This document shows positions 9,717 through 19,411 of a DNA stretch of 64,000 nt, one piece after another. Source of the DNA: Alkalinema sp. FACHB-956. Its GTDB lineage: Bacteria > Cyanobacteriota > Cyanobacteriia > Leptolyngbyales > Leptolyngbyaceae. Position numbers and translations under genes: made by a program. The notes below the pieces were generated by a model. It worked only from the letters and a program-made list of their open reading frames with translations. It was not told the origin of the DNA and made no database searches. Each line of letters opens with the position of its first letter. The stretch's first letter is position 1. The stretch lies in contig NZ_JACJRC010000023.1 in assembly GCF_014697025.1 (NCBI RefSeq), positions 1 to 64,000 of the forward strand, in the 5' to 3' direction.

Positions 9717-10919
9717 CTATAAGCCTAGTAGCTTAAACACGCCGAGTGCTCCCGTAAGTGGGCTGAGGAGAACACTCAGAAAATCAGATGTCCTAGCCAA
9801 CGCATTGGGTTTGACGACAACGATATCATTGTTGCGCAAGGGTGGGTTTGCCTTATCATTAAGCCCCTCAGAAAAGTCGATCGCAACACTCGTTCGAGTC
9901 ACAGTTCCATTTAAATTGAGTCGAATTAGCTCCACATCCCGTTTCCGAGCTCGTCCATCTTTAAATCCCCCTGCTGCTAAGATCGCTTGGTTCAAAGACG
10001 TATTGGGCGGAAGATTGAGGGATCCAGGTGTAGTCACCTCACCCACAACCCCAACTTTAATCAGTTCTGGAGAAAAGTTACTTTTGGCAACTTCCAATGC
10101 CTCCTGGGGCAGGAGGTCTTTTGCTTCAGGGATCAGAATCGAGTCTCCATCCCGCAGTGAAAGATCCTGTTGTTGTTCAGCGGCTTGCAAAAACTTCCAT
10201 AGATCGACATTGAGCACTTCTTCTTGCCCGTGACGCTGCGATCGTCGCACTTCGATATTACGGATATTCGCCATTTGCGTTACGCCGCCGGCTGCTTGGA
10301 TGGCTCGAGTGAGGGTTGGCCACTGGCTACCCACATCATTGCCTCCCTGGCGGGTGCTGAGATTGGCGGTGGAACTTTCATCCCCGATCGGTCGAATAAT
10401 GTAGGAGCCTGGACGATTTACCTGGCCCAGGATGGCAATTTTGAGGGGACGGGGAGACACTGCATTGAGTGTAATAATAGGCTTTCGAATAAACCGAGCA
10501 TAGCGTTGGGATAAAACCGCTGCTGCCTGGGGAAGTGTAAGTCCGGTCACCGACACTGTACCAACCCAAGGTAAATTCAGGGTACCATCCACCAAGACAG
10601 TGTAGCGATCTTCAAACTTAAGTTCTGGCGTATCAAAGCTGTCTATCCGAACCACATCCCCTGCCCCTAAAATGTAGGCATCTCCCACTCCAGGATTTGC
10701 ATCCACCGGAACGATCGACTGGGTGGCTGGGGTTAAGGGAACGGTAACCGGAGGAAAATTAGGCGGTGCTTTTGGAAGGATACTGGGCCCCACCGGACTG
10801 GGCTGGGTATGGCCATAACCCGGCAGTGCTGTGAGGACGATCGCCATTACCCCACCGATCCCGATCGCAGACCGACTGCTGACCGCATTTTGAATCCCGA
10901 AAGGAGATCGACTTCGCAT
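9717..10919 (-). CDS. Outer-membrane polysaccharide export protein (Wza/OPX family)
   Basis: An OPX-type exporter that forms the periplasm/outer-membrane channel for exopolysaccharide. An N-terminal hydrophobic segment (signal/anchor) is followed by a Pro-rich linker and the Poly_export domain. That domain starts with 'DAYILGAGDVVRIDSF' and contains 'VLVDGTLNLPWVGTVSVTGLTLPQA'. Two SLBB-like domains follow ('PLKIAILGQVNRPGSYII' and 'LIKVGVVGEVTTPGSLNL'). The C-terminus ends in a hydrophobic stretch. I chose the ATG at 10919 (400 residues) because AGGGG lies 8 bases upstream; the frame runs further up without support. It is the first gene of the polysaccharide operon and sits behind a roughly 680-bp AT-rich gap that should hold the operon promoter. 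Confidence 0.9.
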   Translation of the reverse strand: MRSRSPFGIQNAVSSRSAIGIGGVMAIVLTALPGYGHTQPSPVGPSILPKAPPNFPPVTVPLTPATQSIVPVDANPGVGDAYILGAGDVVRIDSFDTPELKFEDRYTVLVDGTLNLPWVGTVSVTGLTLPQAAAVLSQRYARFIRKPIITLNAVSPRPLKIAILGQVNRPGSYIIRPIGDESSTANLSTRQGGNDVGSQWPTLTRAIQAAGGVTQMANIRNIEVRRSQRHGQEEVLNVDLWKFLQAAEQQQDLSLRDGDSILIPEAKDLLPQEALEVAKSNFSPELIKVGVVGEVTTPGSLNLPPNTSLNQAILAAGGFKDGRARKRDVELIRLNLNGTVTRTSVAIDFSEGLNDKANPPLRNNDIVVVKPNALARTSDFLSVLLSPLTGALGVFKLLGL

Positions 10920-11278
10920 TATTTCCCCTATCTCTAATAAGAGCATCAATTAAAAAGACCTAGGAATAACTCCAGTTCCTTATTCATTACTAATTCCCCA
11001 TTAATGTAGTCAAAAAACATCTGAGTAAACAACAATCTATAGATTCATTGCAAGATTTTCAGAGATTCGTTAAAATTAGCCGATTTTATCAATTTACGTA
11101 ATCATTTCAAGCTCAAGTGATAAATTTGCCATTTTAAATTTAAAGTGAAAGATTTAAGGTGAAAATTCTCAAATTTAAACTCAGACTGGGTGATAGACCC
11201 TTTTTTATAGGAGAAAACTTCAGTTTATTGAAGTTCTACTATGACTTTGTATTCTGTTTTATTGTTTAAGGCATAGTC

Positions 11279-11329
11279 TAGGTCGTTGAGTAACCTAGGT
11301 TGTTTAGTAATCTAGGTCGTTTCATAACC
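11279..11329. repeat. Three copies of a 17-bp tandem repeat
   Basis: Three adjacent 17-bp units (11279-11295, 11296-11312, 11313-11329) share the pattern TAGGTYGTTKAGTAAYC with a few substitutions. No coding function is apparent. Confidence 0.8.
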
Positions 11330-11497
11330 GAGTGTGGCAATCCATGACTGATGAATGCTTGAGTTGGGGGGCAGACTTCTTCCTATCAATATATTCACTG
11401 AGAGTGATCTATTCGTTCAGGTTTGAATCTTTCAACATTATGTGGATCGCCCCATTGCCCAATGTTACAGACCACCTTGAGCATGGCGTGAGAGAAA

Positions 11498-11536
11498 TTT
11501 TCCCACCCCTTTTCTGCGAAAAAATAGGTGGGAAAA
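11498..11536. repeat. Perfect 10-bp inverted repeat downstream of the NRPS operon
   Basis: TTTTCCCACC (11498-11507) and GGTGGGAAAA (11527-11536) are exact reverse complements with a 19-base loop. The structure lies about 70 bp after the stop of the last NRPS gene, so it could end or protect that transcript. It lacks a T-run directly after the stem in either direction, so it is not a textbook intrinsic terminator. Confidence 0.6.
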
Positions 11537-11604
11537 CAGTTCACACTGAATCATTGGGACAGGAAGGGGGCAAGGCGTAGACTTATCATTGGGTTGGCTT
11601 GAGG

Positions 11605-14600
11605 CTAGCCTAAGAGACCTTGGCGGATGCAGTGCCGGAGATGGTGTGCTAACGGTTGAACATTGGGATCCTTGAGAATTCCAATATGATCTCCCGGAAT
11701 ATCAAAGGCATCCACGCCTAGCTCCGCAAACCGATCCCAACCGAAGAGGGGATCAACTTCGATCGATTCAAACTCTCCGCGATCGAGGGCACGAAATAGG
11801 GTTACTTTTCCTGCATAGGCACTGGGTTGATAATTTTTGCCAATCTGTTGCCGAAATTGTTGCCGTAAATCATCAACCGAGGCAGCCGTCGAGTTCGTAG
11901 ACCGATCCAGGGTAAGACCTGCATAGCCTACCTTCGACTTGAGTTTGGCCCCTACTTTTTCCAATAAGTAGGTGGGACCCTCTTGCACTAACTTCGCTAA
12001 ATGCTGGGTCGCTCGTTGGGAACGAGACAGCTTGAGCGAACAGTCTGGAGCCAAAGTATCAAACATCGCTAGCAATGCGACAGTTTCTCCTTGGGCTTGC
12101 AGAAGTTGTGCCATTTCGTAGGCTACAATCCCGCCAAAGGATTCTCCCGCTAAGAGATAAGGCCCTGTGGGTTGAATCGTTCTAACTTTTTGAAGATACC
12201 GTTCGGCCACCTGTTGCACGGTGCCCAGTTGATCGGCGACTTCAAGGCCCTCCTGCCGCAATAGATCAACTTCTTCCTGCAAATACAACCCGTAGACCGT
12301 TTGATCTGCCCCGATCGCCTTGGCGAGATCGTGGTATAGCAAAATGCCATAGATACAGAACAACGGGGGGTTATCGGAAGTCCCTTGTTGCAGAGGGACT
12401 AGCCATTCCTGGGGAGGCGTAATGCCGTAGGTACGAATTAATTCCGCCTGTTGCTCAATCGTGGGAGCTTGTAGCAAGGTTGCTAAGGGTAACGCCGTTC
12501 CAAAGACGGTTTCAATTTTGCCAAACAGTTGCACAGCTAAGAGGGAATGGCCACCCAGGTCAAAGAAATTATCGCGAATGCCGATCGGGCGAATGCCTAA
12601 TACCTCTTCCCACAATTGGGTCAATTGTAGTTCTAAATCATCCCGCGAACTGATGAGTGCAATCTGAGATTCTTGGCGCAGTTGGACATCTTCGACGATC
12701 GGCAATTGGGCAAAATCGTAATTACCCCGATCGGTCAGCGGCAACTTGGGTAACGTGACAAAGACAGACGGAATCCCGTAGCTAGGCAATTGTTCTTTGA
12801 GGAAAGCAACTAAATCGCTGCCTGTGACAGCCTGATCTAGATGGGGCACAAAGTATGTGACAAGATGTTGCTGCCCTTGTCCATCCAATTGTGCAACCAC
12901 ACAAACTTCTGCAATGGCTGGATGCTGGTGTAGCAAATGCTCAATCAAGTGTAGTTGGACAACAAAATCGCGAATCTTAACTTGCCGATCGTAATGTCCC
13001 AAGCGTTCCAGTGAACCATCCACCCCATAGCGAGCTAGGCTTGTCGTGCGATAGAGCCTAGCTGGAGCCTTTGGCTGGAAGCCATGAGAAATCACATCTT
13101 CCGATCCCCGATCGCCCACTGGAACAACACCCGGGAGTTCAAGGTACAGACGCCCGATCGCCCCTGCGGGCAACGGTTGGTGATGGGAATCCAGAACCAT
13201 CTGATCTCGTACGCTGGTTCCCGATTCCTGGGAGAGGATCGATCCAGCCTGGGTCAGTGTGACCAAAGACCAATCCACAATCGGCCACTGGGTATTAGGA
13301 GCATCGCATCGACGGATTTGGCCGTGGGGTAGGATTTGTAAACACTGCTGCACCTGGGATGGAGTCAGAAAATCTCCCACAACCCAGAGTCGGCGTAGCG
13401 ATCGCAGCGCTGTAGTAGATGGAGGCAGACTGCTCCATTGGGTCATCCATTGATGGAAACAAGGAGTCGTCATCCAGAGGTCAGAGACGCCAGCTTGATT
13501 GATCCATTGGGCAACTTGGGCCGGGTCAGTCTTCAGGGTTAAGTTCTGAGGCAGAACGATCGTTTGACCTTGGACTAAACTGCCCCATAGTTCATGCCAG
13601 ACTAGACCAGAATCGAGCGGCGACAGGGAAAGCACGATTGCGCTTTCGGTGGATTCCGCCATGGGAGCTAGTAGCAGGGTAAGCAAGCCTTCGTGGGAGA
13701 GAGCTATCCCTTGGCAGATGTCCACAATGCAGGCTAGACTGTCCGCTGCGAAATCGAGATCAAGATTACTGGAGGCGTAGGAGGCTAGATCGACTTGCAG
13801 GCTATCTAGAGTGAGGGTGGGAACAGGAATTGAGTCCGTGAGGGTATCAGCGGATTGAGTTAACAACCATTGGATATCCGTTGATTGAATATCCGTTAAA
13901 GGTTGAGACGGATTGGTCAATGGCTGATTAGGATGCAGCCACAGGAATGCGGCCCCCAGTTTGAGTACCGCAAGGCTGGTAACCATGAGATCGATTGATC
14001 GTGGGCATGCCACAGCCACTCGATCGCCTGCCTGCACACCGATTTCCTGTAAGTGACGAGCCCGTTGATTCGCCTGTTGATTCAGTTGACTGTAAGTCAG
14101 CGAGATTGCCTTTGCGTCTTCTACGATCGCGATGGCTTGGGGGTAACGTTCTGCCTGAAGTTCAATTTGACGATGGAGTAGGGCTGGTTGCTTAGATGGG
14201 GCCAAGGCCGCCGAGTTTAAGTCACAAGCCTGGGTTACCAGGGCTAACCGTTGGGCTTGTTCCTCCGGTGTGAGCAATGGCAACTCTGAAATTAGTCGAT
14301 CGGGATTCGCCACGATCTGTTCTAACAGGGTTTGGAAATGCCCCAACATTTGGGCGATCGTAGCCGCATCAAACAGTTCTGCGTTGTAGTCAAAGACTGC
14401 CCCCAACCCTTCATCCTGTTCCCGCATCACCAAGATCAGGTCATACTTGGTTTGACCATGATAGATGTAGCCAAACAACGAAGTGATTGTTAAATCGGGT
14501 AGCTGGACAGATGCCATACCACGCCCATTCGACCAAGGTGGATTCAGGGCAAATTTCACCTGAAACAAGGACAGTAAATTTTGTCCCTCGGGCTTGAGTT

Positions 14601-15831
14601 CTTCAATGATTTTTTCAAAGGGAACATCCTGATGGGCATAGGCTTTTAACGTCGCTTGGCGCACTCGATCGAATAATTCACGGAACGTGGGATTACCGCC
14701 GCACTGGGCTCGCAAAATCAACGTATTGGAGAAGAAGCCCAGCAGTCGCTCGGTTTCTACCTGGCTACGCCCACCGCTGGCAAAGCTAATCAGCATTTCC
14801 TCTTGCTGGGCATAGCGATAGAGTAATAATTCAAACGCTGCCAGCAACACCATGAATAATGTGCCACCCAACCGTTGGCTCAGGGCTGTTAACTGGTCGT
14901 TCAGTTCCTTTGGTAACATCCGAGCACTGCGATCGCCCTTATAAGTCCGAATGATGGGGGGACGTAGTTGGTTATAGGGAAGATTCGCAATGGGTAAACT
15001 GCCTGACAGTTGCTGTTTCCAGTAGCTCAATTGCCGATCGAGCACTTCACCCTGGAGCCAGTTGCGTTGCCAATGGGCAAAATCGGCATACTGAATCGGG
15101 AGCGGGGCTAATGGAGAAGGTTGTCCCGCAATCAAGGCACCGTAAATTGTGGTGAGATCTTGATAAAACACATCGGAGGATGCACCATCACAGACTAAAC
15201 AATGCAAATTCCACAGTAAAAGATGCTCATCCGTACTCAACCGCAACAACAACAGCCGCAACATGGGACCATTATTTAAATCGATCGGGTAATGGGCTTC
15301 ATGGGTGGCGAGGCGATGGGCTTCGGCAGTTCGTTGCTCCTTCGGTAGATGTTGGAGATCCACGATCGGCAGCTTGATCTGCACCTCTGGATGAATCACC
15401 AAAGTCGGCTGACCCTTGACTGCCGGAAAAGTTGCCCGCAGAACTTCATGGCGGTTGACCACTTCCTGAAGACTCTGCTCCAACACCGCAACATTTAAAT
15501 GACCGGTGAACCGTACCACCACGGGCATGTTATTGGACGAGCTCTGCGGCTCAAACTGTTGCAACATCCAGAAGCGTTGCTGGGCAAAGGAGAGCGGTAA
15601 GGGTTGCGATCGATCCAGGGTTGCGATCGTAGGCAAATGCGCATTTGCGCTAGCGATCGCCTGTTGTAAAAACTCGATCAGTTCCGCTTTGCGAGCTTTC
15701 ATTGCCGCTAACAGATCTGCTGACAGGACATCCTTGGCAGCACGATAGCGTAGCCGATCGCCCTCCAGCCACAATTGCACCTCCCGTTGACGTAACTCCG
15801 ATAGGAGTTGATCTAGCGTTGCAAGTCCCAT
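11605..15831 (-). CDS. Terminal NRPS module: docking-C-A(degenerate)-PCP-TE
   Basis: A 1408-residue NRPS. Residues 1-57 look like a TubC-type N-terminal docking domain (four short amphipathic elements). A condensation domain covers about 75-520, with HCLVCDG at 210-216 in place of HHxxxDG, so the catalytic second His is Cys211. An adenylation-like domain covers about 550-1045. Its P-loop core (TSGSTGKPKG in the neighbour) is replaced by 'CIVDICQGIALSHEG' (701-715), the YGPTE motif is absent, A7 GD is 'TTSLARY', A8 is 'IRDFVVQL', and the A10 Lys is Asn ('LTDRGNYD'). The PCP is intact (LGGHSL, Ser1096) and so is a thioesterase (GESFGG, Ser1231; candidate Asp1258 and His1382). It is probably a pseudo-module that contributes PCP and TE for release. 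It is the last gene of the cluster. Confidence 0.9.
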   Translation of the reverse strand: MGLATLDQLLSELRQREVQLWLEGDRLRYRAAKDVLSADLLAAMKARKAELIEFLQQAIASANAHLPTIATLDRSQPLPLSFAQQRFWMLQQFEPQSSSNNMPVVVRFTGHLNVAVLEQSLQEVVNRHEVLRATFPAVKGQPTLVIHPEVQIKLPIVDLQHLPKEQRTAEAHRLATHEAHYPIDLNNGPMLRLLLLRLSTDEHLLLWNLHCLVCDGASSDVFYQDLTTIYGALIAGQPSPLAPLPIQYADFAHWQRNWLQGEVLDRQLSYWKQQLSGSLPIANLPYNQLRPPIIRTYKGDRSARMLPKELNDQLTALSQRLGGTLFMVLLAAFELLLYRYAQQEEMLISFASGGRSQVETERLLGFFSNTLILRAQCGGNPTFRELFDRVRQATLKAYAHQDVPFEKIIEELKPEGQNLLSLFQVKFALNPPWSNGRGMASVQLPDLTITSLFGYIYHGQTKYDLILVMREQDEGLGAVFDYNAELFDAATIAQMLGHFQTLLEQIVANPDRLISELPLLTPEEQAQRLALVTQACDLNSAALAPSKQPALLHRQIELQAERYPQAIAIVEDAKAISLTYSQLNQQANQRARHLQEIGVQAGDRVAVACPRSIDLMVTSLAVLKLGAAFLWLHPNQPLTNPSQPLTDIQSTDIQWLLTQSADTLTDSIPVPTLTLDSLQVDLASYASSNLDLDFAADSLACIVDICQGIALSHEGLLTLLLAPMAESTESAIVLSLSPLDSGLVWHELWGSLVQGQTIVLPQNLTLKTDPAQVAQWINQAGVSDLWMTTPCFHQWMTQWSSLPPSTTALRSLRRLWVVGDFLTPSQVQQCLQILPHGQIRRCDAPNTQWPIVDWSLVTLTQAGSILSQESGTSVRDQMVLDSHHQPLPAGAIGRLYLELPGVVPVGDRGSEDVISHGFQPKAPARLYRTTSLARYGVDGSLERLGHYDRQVKIRDFVVQLHLIEHLLHQHPAIAEVCVVAQLDGQGQQHLVTYFVPHLDQAVTGSDLVAFLKEQLPSYGIPSVFVTLPKLPLTDRGNYDFAQLPIVEDVQLRQESQIALISSRDDLELQLTQLWEEVLGIRPIGIRDNFFDLGGHSLLAVQLFGKIETVFGTALPLATLLQAPTIEQQAELIRTYGITPPQEWLVPLQQGTSDNPPLFCIYGILLYHDLAKAIGADQTVYGLYLQEEVDLLRQEGLEVADQLGTVQQVAERYLQKVRTIQPTGPYLLAGESFGGIVAYEMAQLLQAQGETVALLAMFDTLAPDCSLKLSRSQRATQHLAKLVQEGPTYLLEKVGAKLKSKVGYAGLTLDRSTNSTAASVDDLRQQFRQQIGKNYQPSAYAGKVTLFRALDRGEFESIEVDPLFGWDRFAELGVDAFDIPGDHIGILKDPNVQPLAHHLRHCIRQGLLG

Positions 15832-15904
15832 AGTTTCAAATCTTCCCCTTAGCTAATGACCTAAAGTAACGAACGAACTGCGGCTGTAACGAATGGCCAT
15901 TCTG

Positions 15905-18900
15905 CTACAGTTCGCCCTCTTCATAGTCTTCAGCACCGTCTGCGATCGATGCATTATCTGACTGAGTAGCCCAACGCAAGGCTTCTACTCGATTGGCTAG
16001 CTCGGCCACCGTGGGTAAATCAAACAAACTAGGTAAGGGAATTTCAACTTGGAGCGCAGGACGCAAGCGGGACACAATCTGAATGGCTAAGAGGGAATAC
16101 CCGCCCAACTCAAAGAAGTTATCGTGAATCCCCACCCGATCAAGACTCAAGACATTGGCCCAAATTTCCGCGATTGTTTGTTCCACCGGTGTGCGAGGTG
16201 CAACATAACTTTCGATCAAATCACGACGGGTCGCATCTGGCGCGGGTAAGGCTTTGCAATCGACCTTGCCATTGGGGGTGAGGGGTAGGGCATCCAGTAC
16301 CATAAAGGCATTGGGCACCATATAGTCTGGCAGCTTCCCCTTGAGGAACTGGCGCAGGGTTGCCGTGAGATCCGTGCTGCCTGCCTGGGGCACCACATAG
16401 CCTACCAAGGTTTTTTCCCCGGAGGTTTCTTCGCGTACCGTGACAACGGCTTCCTTTACCCCTGCCGATTGCAGCATGGTTGATTCAATTTCCCCCAATT
16501 CAATGCGGAAGCCCCGCACTTTGACTTGGTTATCAATGCGTTGTAAATATTCCAAATTGCCATTGGGCAGCAGTCGCACTAAATCCCCAGTCCGGTAGAG
16601 ACGGGCGGGCGGGGTACTCAGAAGATCGGGGATAAACCGTTCCGCGGTCAACTCAGGCCGATTCCAATAGCCTCGTACAACGCCTGTGCCGCCAATATAC
16701 AGCTCGCCAGGGACGCCGATCGGCACTGGCTGTTGTAATTCATCCAGCACATAGACCTGGGTATTGGCGATCGGGCGACCAATTAAAACATGGGTGGCAT
16801 CTTGGGGCACAGGATAACAGGTAGACCAAATCGTAGTTTCCGTTGGCCCGTACATGTTCCAGACTTCTTTTACCCGCTGGGTAAGTTCCTGGGCTAAGGG
16901 TAAGGTGAGAGCTTCCCCACCGCAGAGAATTTTCAGATTGGGGGCGCTTGTCCACCCCGATGCCAAAAGTAATCGCCAAGTGGCAGGGGTGGCCTGCATA
17001 ATCGTGGCCTGCGATCGCACCAAGGTTTGCAACAGGGCTTCCCCATTCATAGCCGTGGCACGACTGACTAGGACGGTACTGGCACCGACGGTGAGCGGTA
17101 ACAGCAATTCCAGCACCGCAATATCAAAGGACAATGTGGTGACGGAGAGGAGAACATCCTGGGCCTGGATACCCGGTTGTTGTGCCATGCTTTGTAGGAA
17201 GTTGACGACTCCTCGGTGGGGGACCTGTACGCCCTTAGGTTTACCCGTGGAGCCAGAGGTGTAGATGACGTAGGCCAAATGATCGGGCGTGACTGGAGAA
17301 ACAGGTGCTGCACTGGATTGTTGAGCGATCGTGGGCCAATCGCGATCGAGTTGCAGGGTGGGAATATCACCGGATGGAACCTGATGGGCCACGGTGCCCT
17401 GGGTGAGCAATAGGGTTAACTGGGCATCAGTCATCATGTAGGCGAGCCGATCGGTCGGATAGCTGGGATCGAGGGGGACGTAGGCTCCTCCTGCTTTCAG
17501 AACACCCAGCATCGCTACTAAGAGATCCGGCGATCGCTCTAGACTAATGCCCACCAACGTATCCGGCCCCACCCCCTGGGATTGCAGATAGTGGGCTAGT
17601 TGATTGGCACGACGATCCAGATCGCCATAGGACAGGCGCTGCTCTTCATACACCACTGCCGTGGCCTCTGGCGTGGCCGCAGCCTGCTGGGCTACTAGGT
17701 GGTGAATGCAGGCATCGGACGCATAGGACGCTTGGGTTTGGTTCCATTGCTGGATCTGTTGCCACTCGTACTCAGGCAGCAGGGGCAACTGCCCGATCGC
17801 TTGGTCGGGATTTTGCACGATCGCGCTCAGTAGCGTTTCCAGTTCCGCCATCCGTTGCCGAATTGTTGCACCGTCAAATAAATTCGTGTTGTATTGGCAT
17901 TCTAGGGTCAGCCGACCATTCAATTCCGTTGCATTGACAAACAGTTCAAAGTTCTCATAGGCGCGAGGATTGGAGAAAAACTCGACGGTTAACCCATTGA
18001 AGGGCAATTGACTACTGTCTAACCCTTGGTCAATGTTCAGCAAAATCGGTGCAAGGGGGATGCGGCTGGGATCCCGGGGAATGCGCAGCTTCTGCACCAG
18101 GCTACCGTAGGTAAATTGTTGGTGATCGTAGGCATCGAGAATGGTGGATTTCCGAGCCGCTAAATAATCCCGAAAGGATTGCTGGCTGTCCACCCGACTG
18201 CGCATTGGCAAGAGGCTCACACAATGACCCACAAGGTTATATAACCCGCTGGCTGCTTGGCCTGCCGCCAACACCCCGACCACGACATCAGCCTGTTGCG
18301 TCAGTCGAGCTAACCAAGCTTCAAACCCTGCAAGCAGGACGGACATAAAACTACAGCCTGCGGTTTTGCCTAATTGCTTCAGATCGGCGACCAATTGCGG
18401 CGAGAGTTCATAGTCTTCCCGATCGGCGTTGAAGGTGCGGAAGGATGGGCGCGTTCGATCCGTCGGAAAATCCACAACCGGTACGGAATCCGCAAATAGT
18501 TTGAGCCAATATTGCTCAGAGGCTTGAGCGTCTGGACTCGTAGCTTGATCGGCTACCTGCTGAGCATAGTCGCTAAAGCGATCGACCGGTTCAAGGTCTG
18601 GAGGGGTTCCTGTTTTATGGGCTGAATAGAGTTGTCCCAGATCATTCATCAAAACTGCCCAAGACCAGCCATCGCAAATAATGTGATGGGCCGTAACGAT
18701 CGCAAAATGCTCCTCTGGTTGCAAACGATATAGTTCCACCCGAACCAAGGGGCCATGTTCCAAATCAAACGGCTCTTTGACAGCCTGCTGGCGGCGTTGG
18801 GCCATCTGATCGGCTCGATCGGCCTCTGACAAGTTCGACCAATCTGCTCCTGTGATCTCCAGAACCAGATCATCGTTGATGCAGAGATGTTGACCATCAG

Positions 18901-19165
18901 GACTCAGGGTCGATCTCAATGATTCATGGCGCAATACTAGAGACTGAACCGCTTGTTCAAAGGCTTTGCGATCGAACAGTCCCTGCAACCGCAAGGATTG
19001 GGATTCGTTATAAGCACAGTTGGCTTCCTGGCCCATCCGCACGGAAGCCCAGATTTCCTTTTGAGCTTCCGTGGCAGGTGCAGTTAACAGAACTTCTCCA
19101 CTAGCAAAGGGGTCAAAGTCAACCGCATTCACTGTGGGATTGAGGTTAGGATATGCTGAAACCAT
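15905..19165 (-). CDS. NRPS elongation module C-A-PCP, glycine-like specificity
   Basis: Stand-alone elongation module (1086 residues from the ATG at 19165; the frame also extends to a TTG at 19252). The C domain has an intact HHIICDG (residues 160-166). The A domain is complete: YTSGSTGKPKG near 635-645, YGPTETT, YRTGDLV, VRGFRIELGE and NGKVD. The PCP has LGGYSL with Ser1024. Reading the ten pocket positions against the PheA structure gives D-I-L-Q-L-G-M-I-W-K, close to glycine-type codes as I remember them. This reading was done by eye. The C-terminal tail is short and acidic (EDYEEGEL), suited to bind the TubC-like docking domain of the next protein. It is predicted to condense the aminoacyl-polyketide from the upstream PKS-aminotransferase protein with glycine. 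Confidence 0.92.
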   Translation of the reverse strand: MVSAYPNLNPTVNAVDFDPFASGEVLLTAPATEAQKEIWASVRMGQEANCAYNESQSLRLQGLFDRKAFEQAVQSLVLRHESLRSTLSPDGQHLCINDDLVLEITGADWSNLSEADRADQMAQRRQQAVKEPFDLEHGPLVRVELYRLQPEEHFAIVTAHHIICDGWSWAVLMNDLGQLYSAHKTGTPPDLEPVDRFSDYAQQVADQATSPDAQASEQYWLKLFADSVPVVDFPTDRTRPSFRTFNADREDYELSPQLVADLKQLGKTAGCSFMSVLLAGFEAWLARLTQQADVVVGVLAAGQAASGLYNLVGHCVSLLPMRSRVDSQQSFRDYLAARKSTILDAYDHQQFTYGSLVQKLRIPRDPSRIPLAPILLNIDQGLDSSQLPFNGLTVEFFSNPRAYENFELFVNATELNGRLTLECQYNTNLFDGATIRQRMAELETLLSAIVQNPDQAIGQLPLLPEYEWQQIQQWNQTQASYASDACIHHLVAQQAAATPEATAVVYEEQRLSYGDLDRRANQLAHYLQSQGVGPDTLVGISLERSPDLLVAMLGVLKAGGAYVPLDPSYPTDRLAYMMTDAQLTLLLTQGTVAHQVPSGDIPTLQLDRDWPTIAQQSSAAPVSPVTPDHLAYVIYTSGSTGKPKGVQVPHRGVVNFLQSMAQQPGIQAQDVLLSVTTLSFDIAVLELLLPLTVGASTVLVSRATAMNGEALLQTLVRSQATIMQATPATWRLLLASGWTSAPNLKILCGGEALTLPLAQELTQRVKEVWNMYGPTETTIWSTCYPVPQDATHVLIGRPIANTQVYVLDELQQPVPIGVPGELYIGGTGVVRGYWNRPELTAERFIPDLLSTPPARLYRTGDLVRLLPNGNLEYLQRIDNQVKVRGFRIELGEIESTMLQSAGVKEAVVTVREETSGEKTLVGYVVPQAGSTDLTATLRQFLKGKLPDYMVPNAFMVLDALPLTPNGKVDCKALPAPDATRRDLIESYVAPRTPVEQTIAEIWANVLSLDRVGIHDNFFELGGYSLLAIQIVSRLRPALQVEIPLPSLFDLPTVAELANRVEALRWATQSDNASIADGAEDYEEGEL

Positions 19166-19411
19166 AATTGAATGATGCAATGACAGGAGGAATGAATTGG
19201 CGAAGTCGATGGCAACAGGTTTATCTAGCTCAGAACGAACTGTGAATAACAATAAACGGATCTTGCAGACAGCTTGCTGAGTGTATACTGATCAGTTTAG
19301 AAATATGAACTGAAAAGGTAAAGCCAAAGATTAACAACAAAGTTGTTGAAAGATGATTGCAAATTTAAGTTTCATAATTGCGGCAATTCTCATCTCTGTA
19401 AAGTAAATGGT

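Larger units (their letters stand above)
10920..11604. other. AT-rich intergenic region upstream of the polysaccharide operon
   Basis: About 680 bp between the start of the export-protein gene and the stop of the terminal NRPS gene. It is strongly AT-rich around 11040-11260, with recurring AAATTTAAA-type stretches. It holds a 17-bp tandem repeat (11279-11329) and a perfect 10-bp inverted repeat (11498-11536). A GTG-initiated 82-codon plus-strand frame (11332-11580) has no recognisable similarity and overlaps the inverted repeat. I do not call it a gene. The operon promoter should lie here, but I cannot assign -10/-35 boxes with confidence. Confidence 0.6.

Noticed and set aside
11332-11580. 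82-codon plus-strand frame in the gap before the polysaccharide operon
   Set aside because: GTG start without a ribosome-binding site, no recognisable motif, and it overlaps a perfect inverted repeat.
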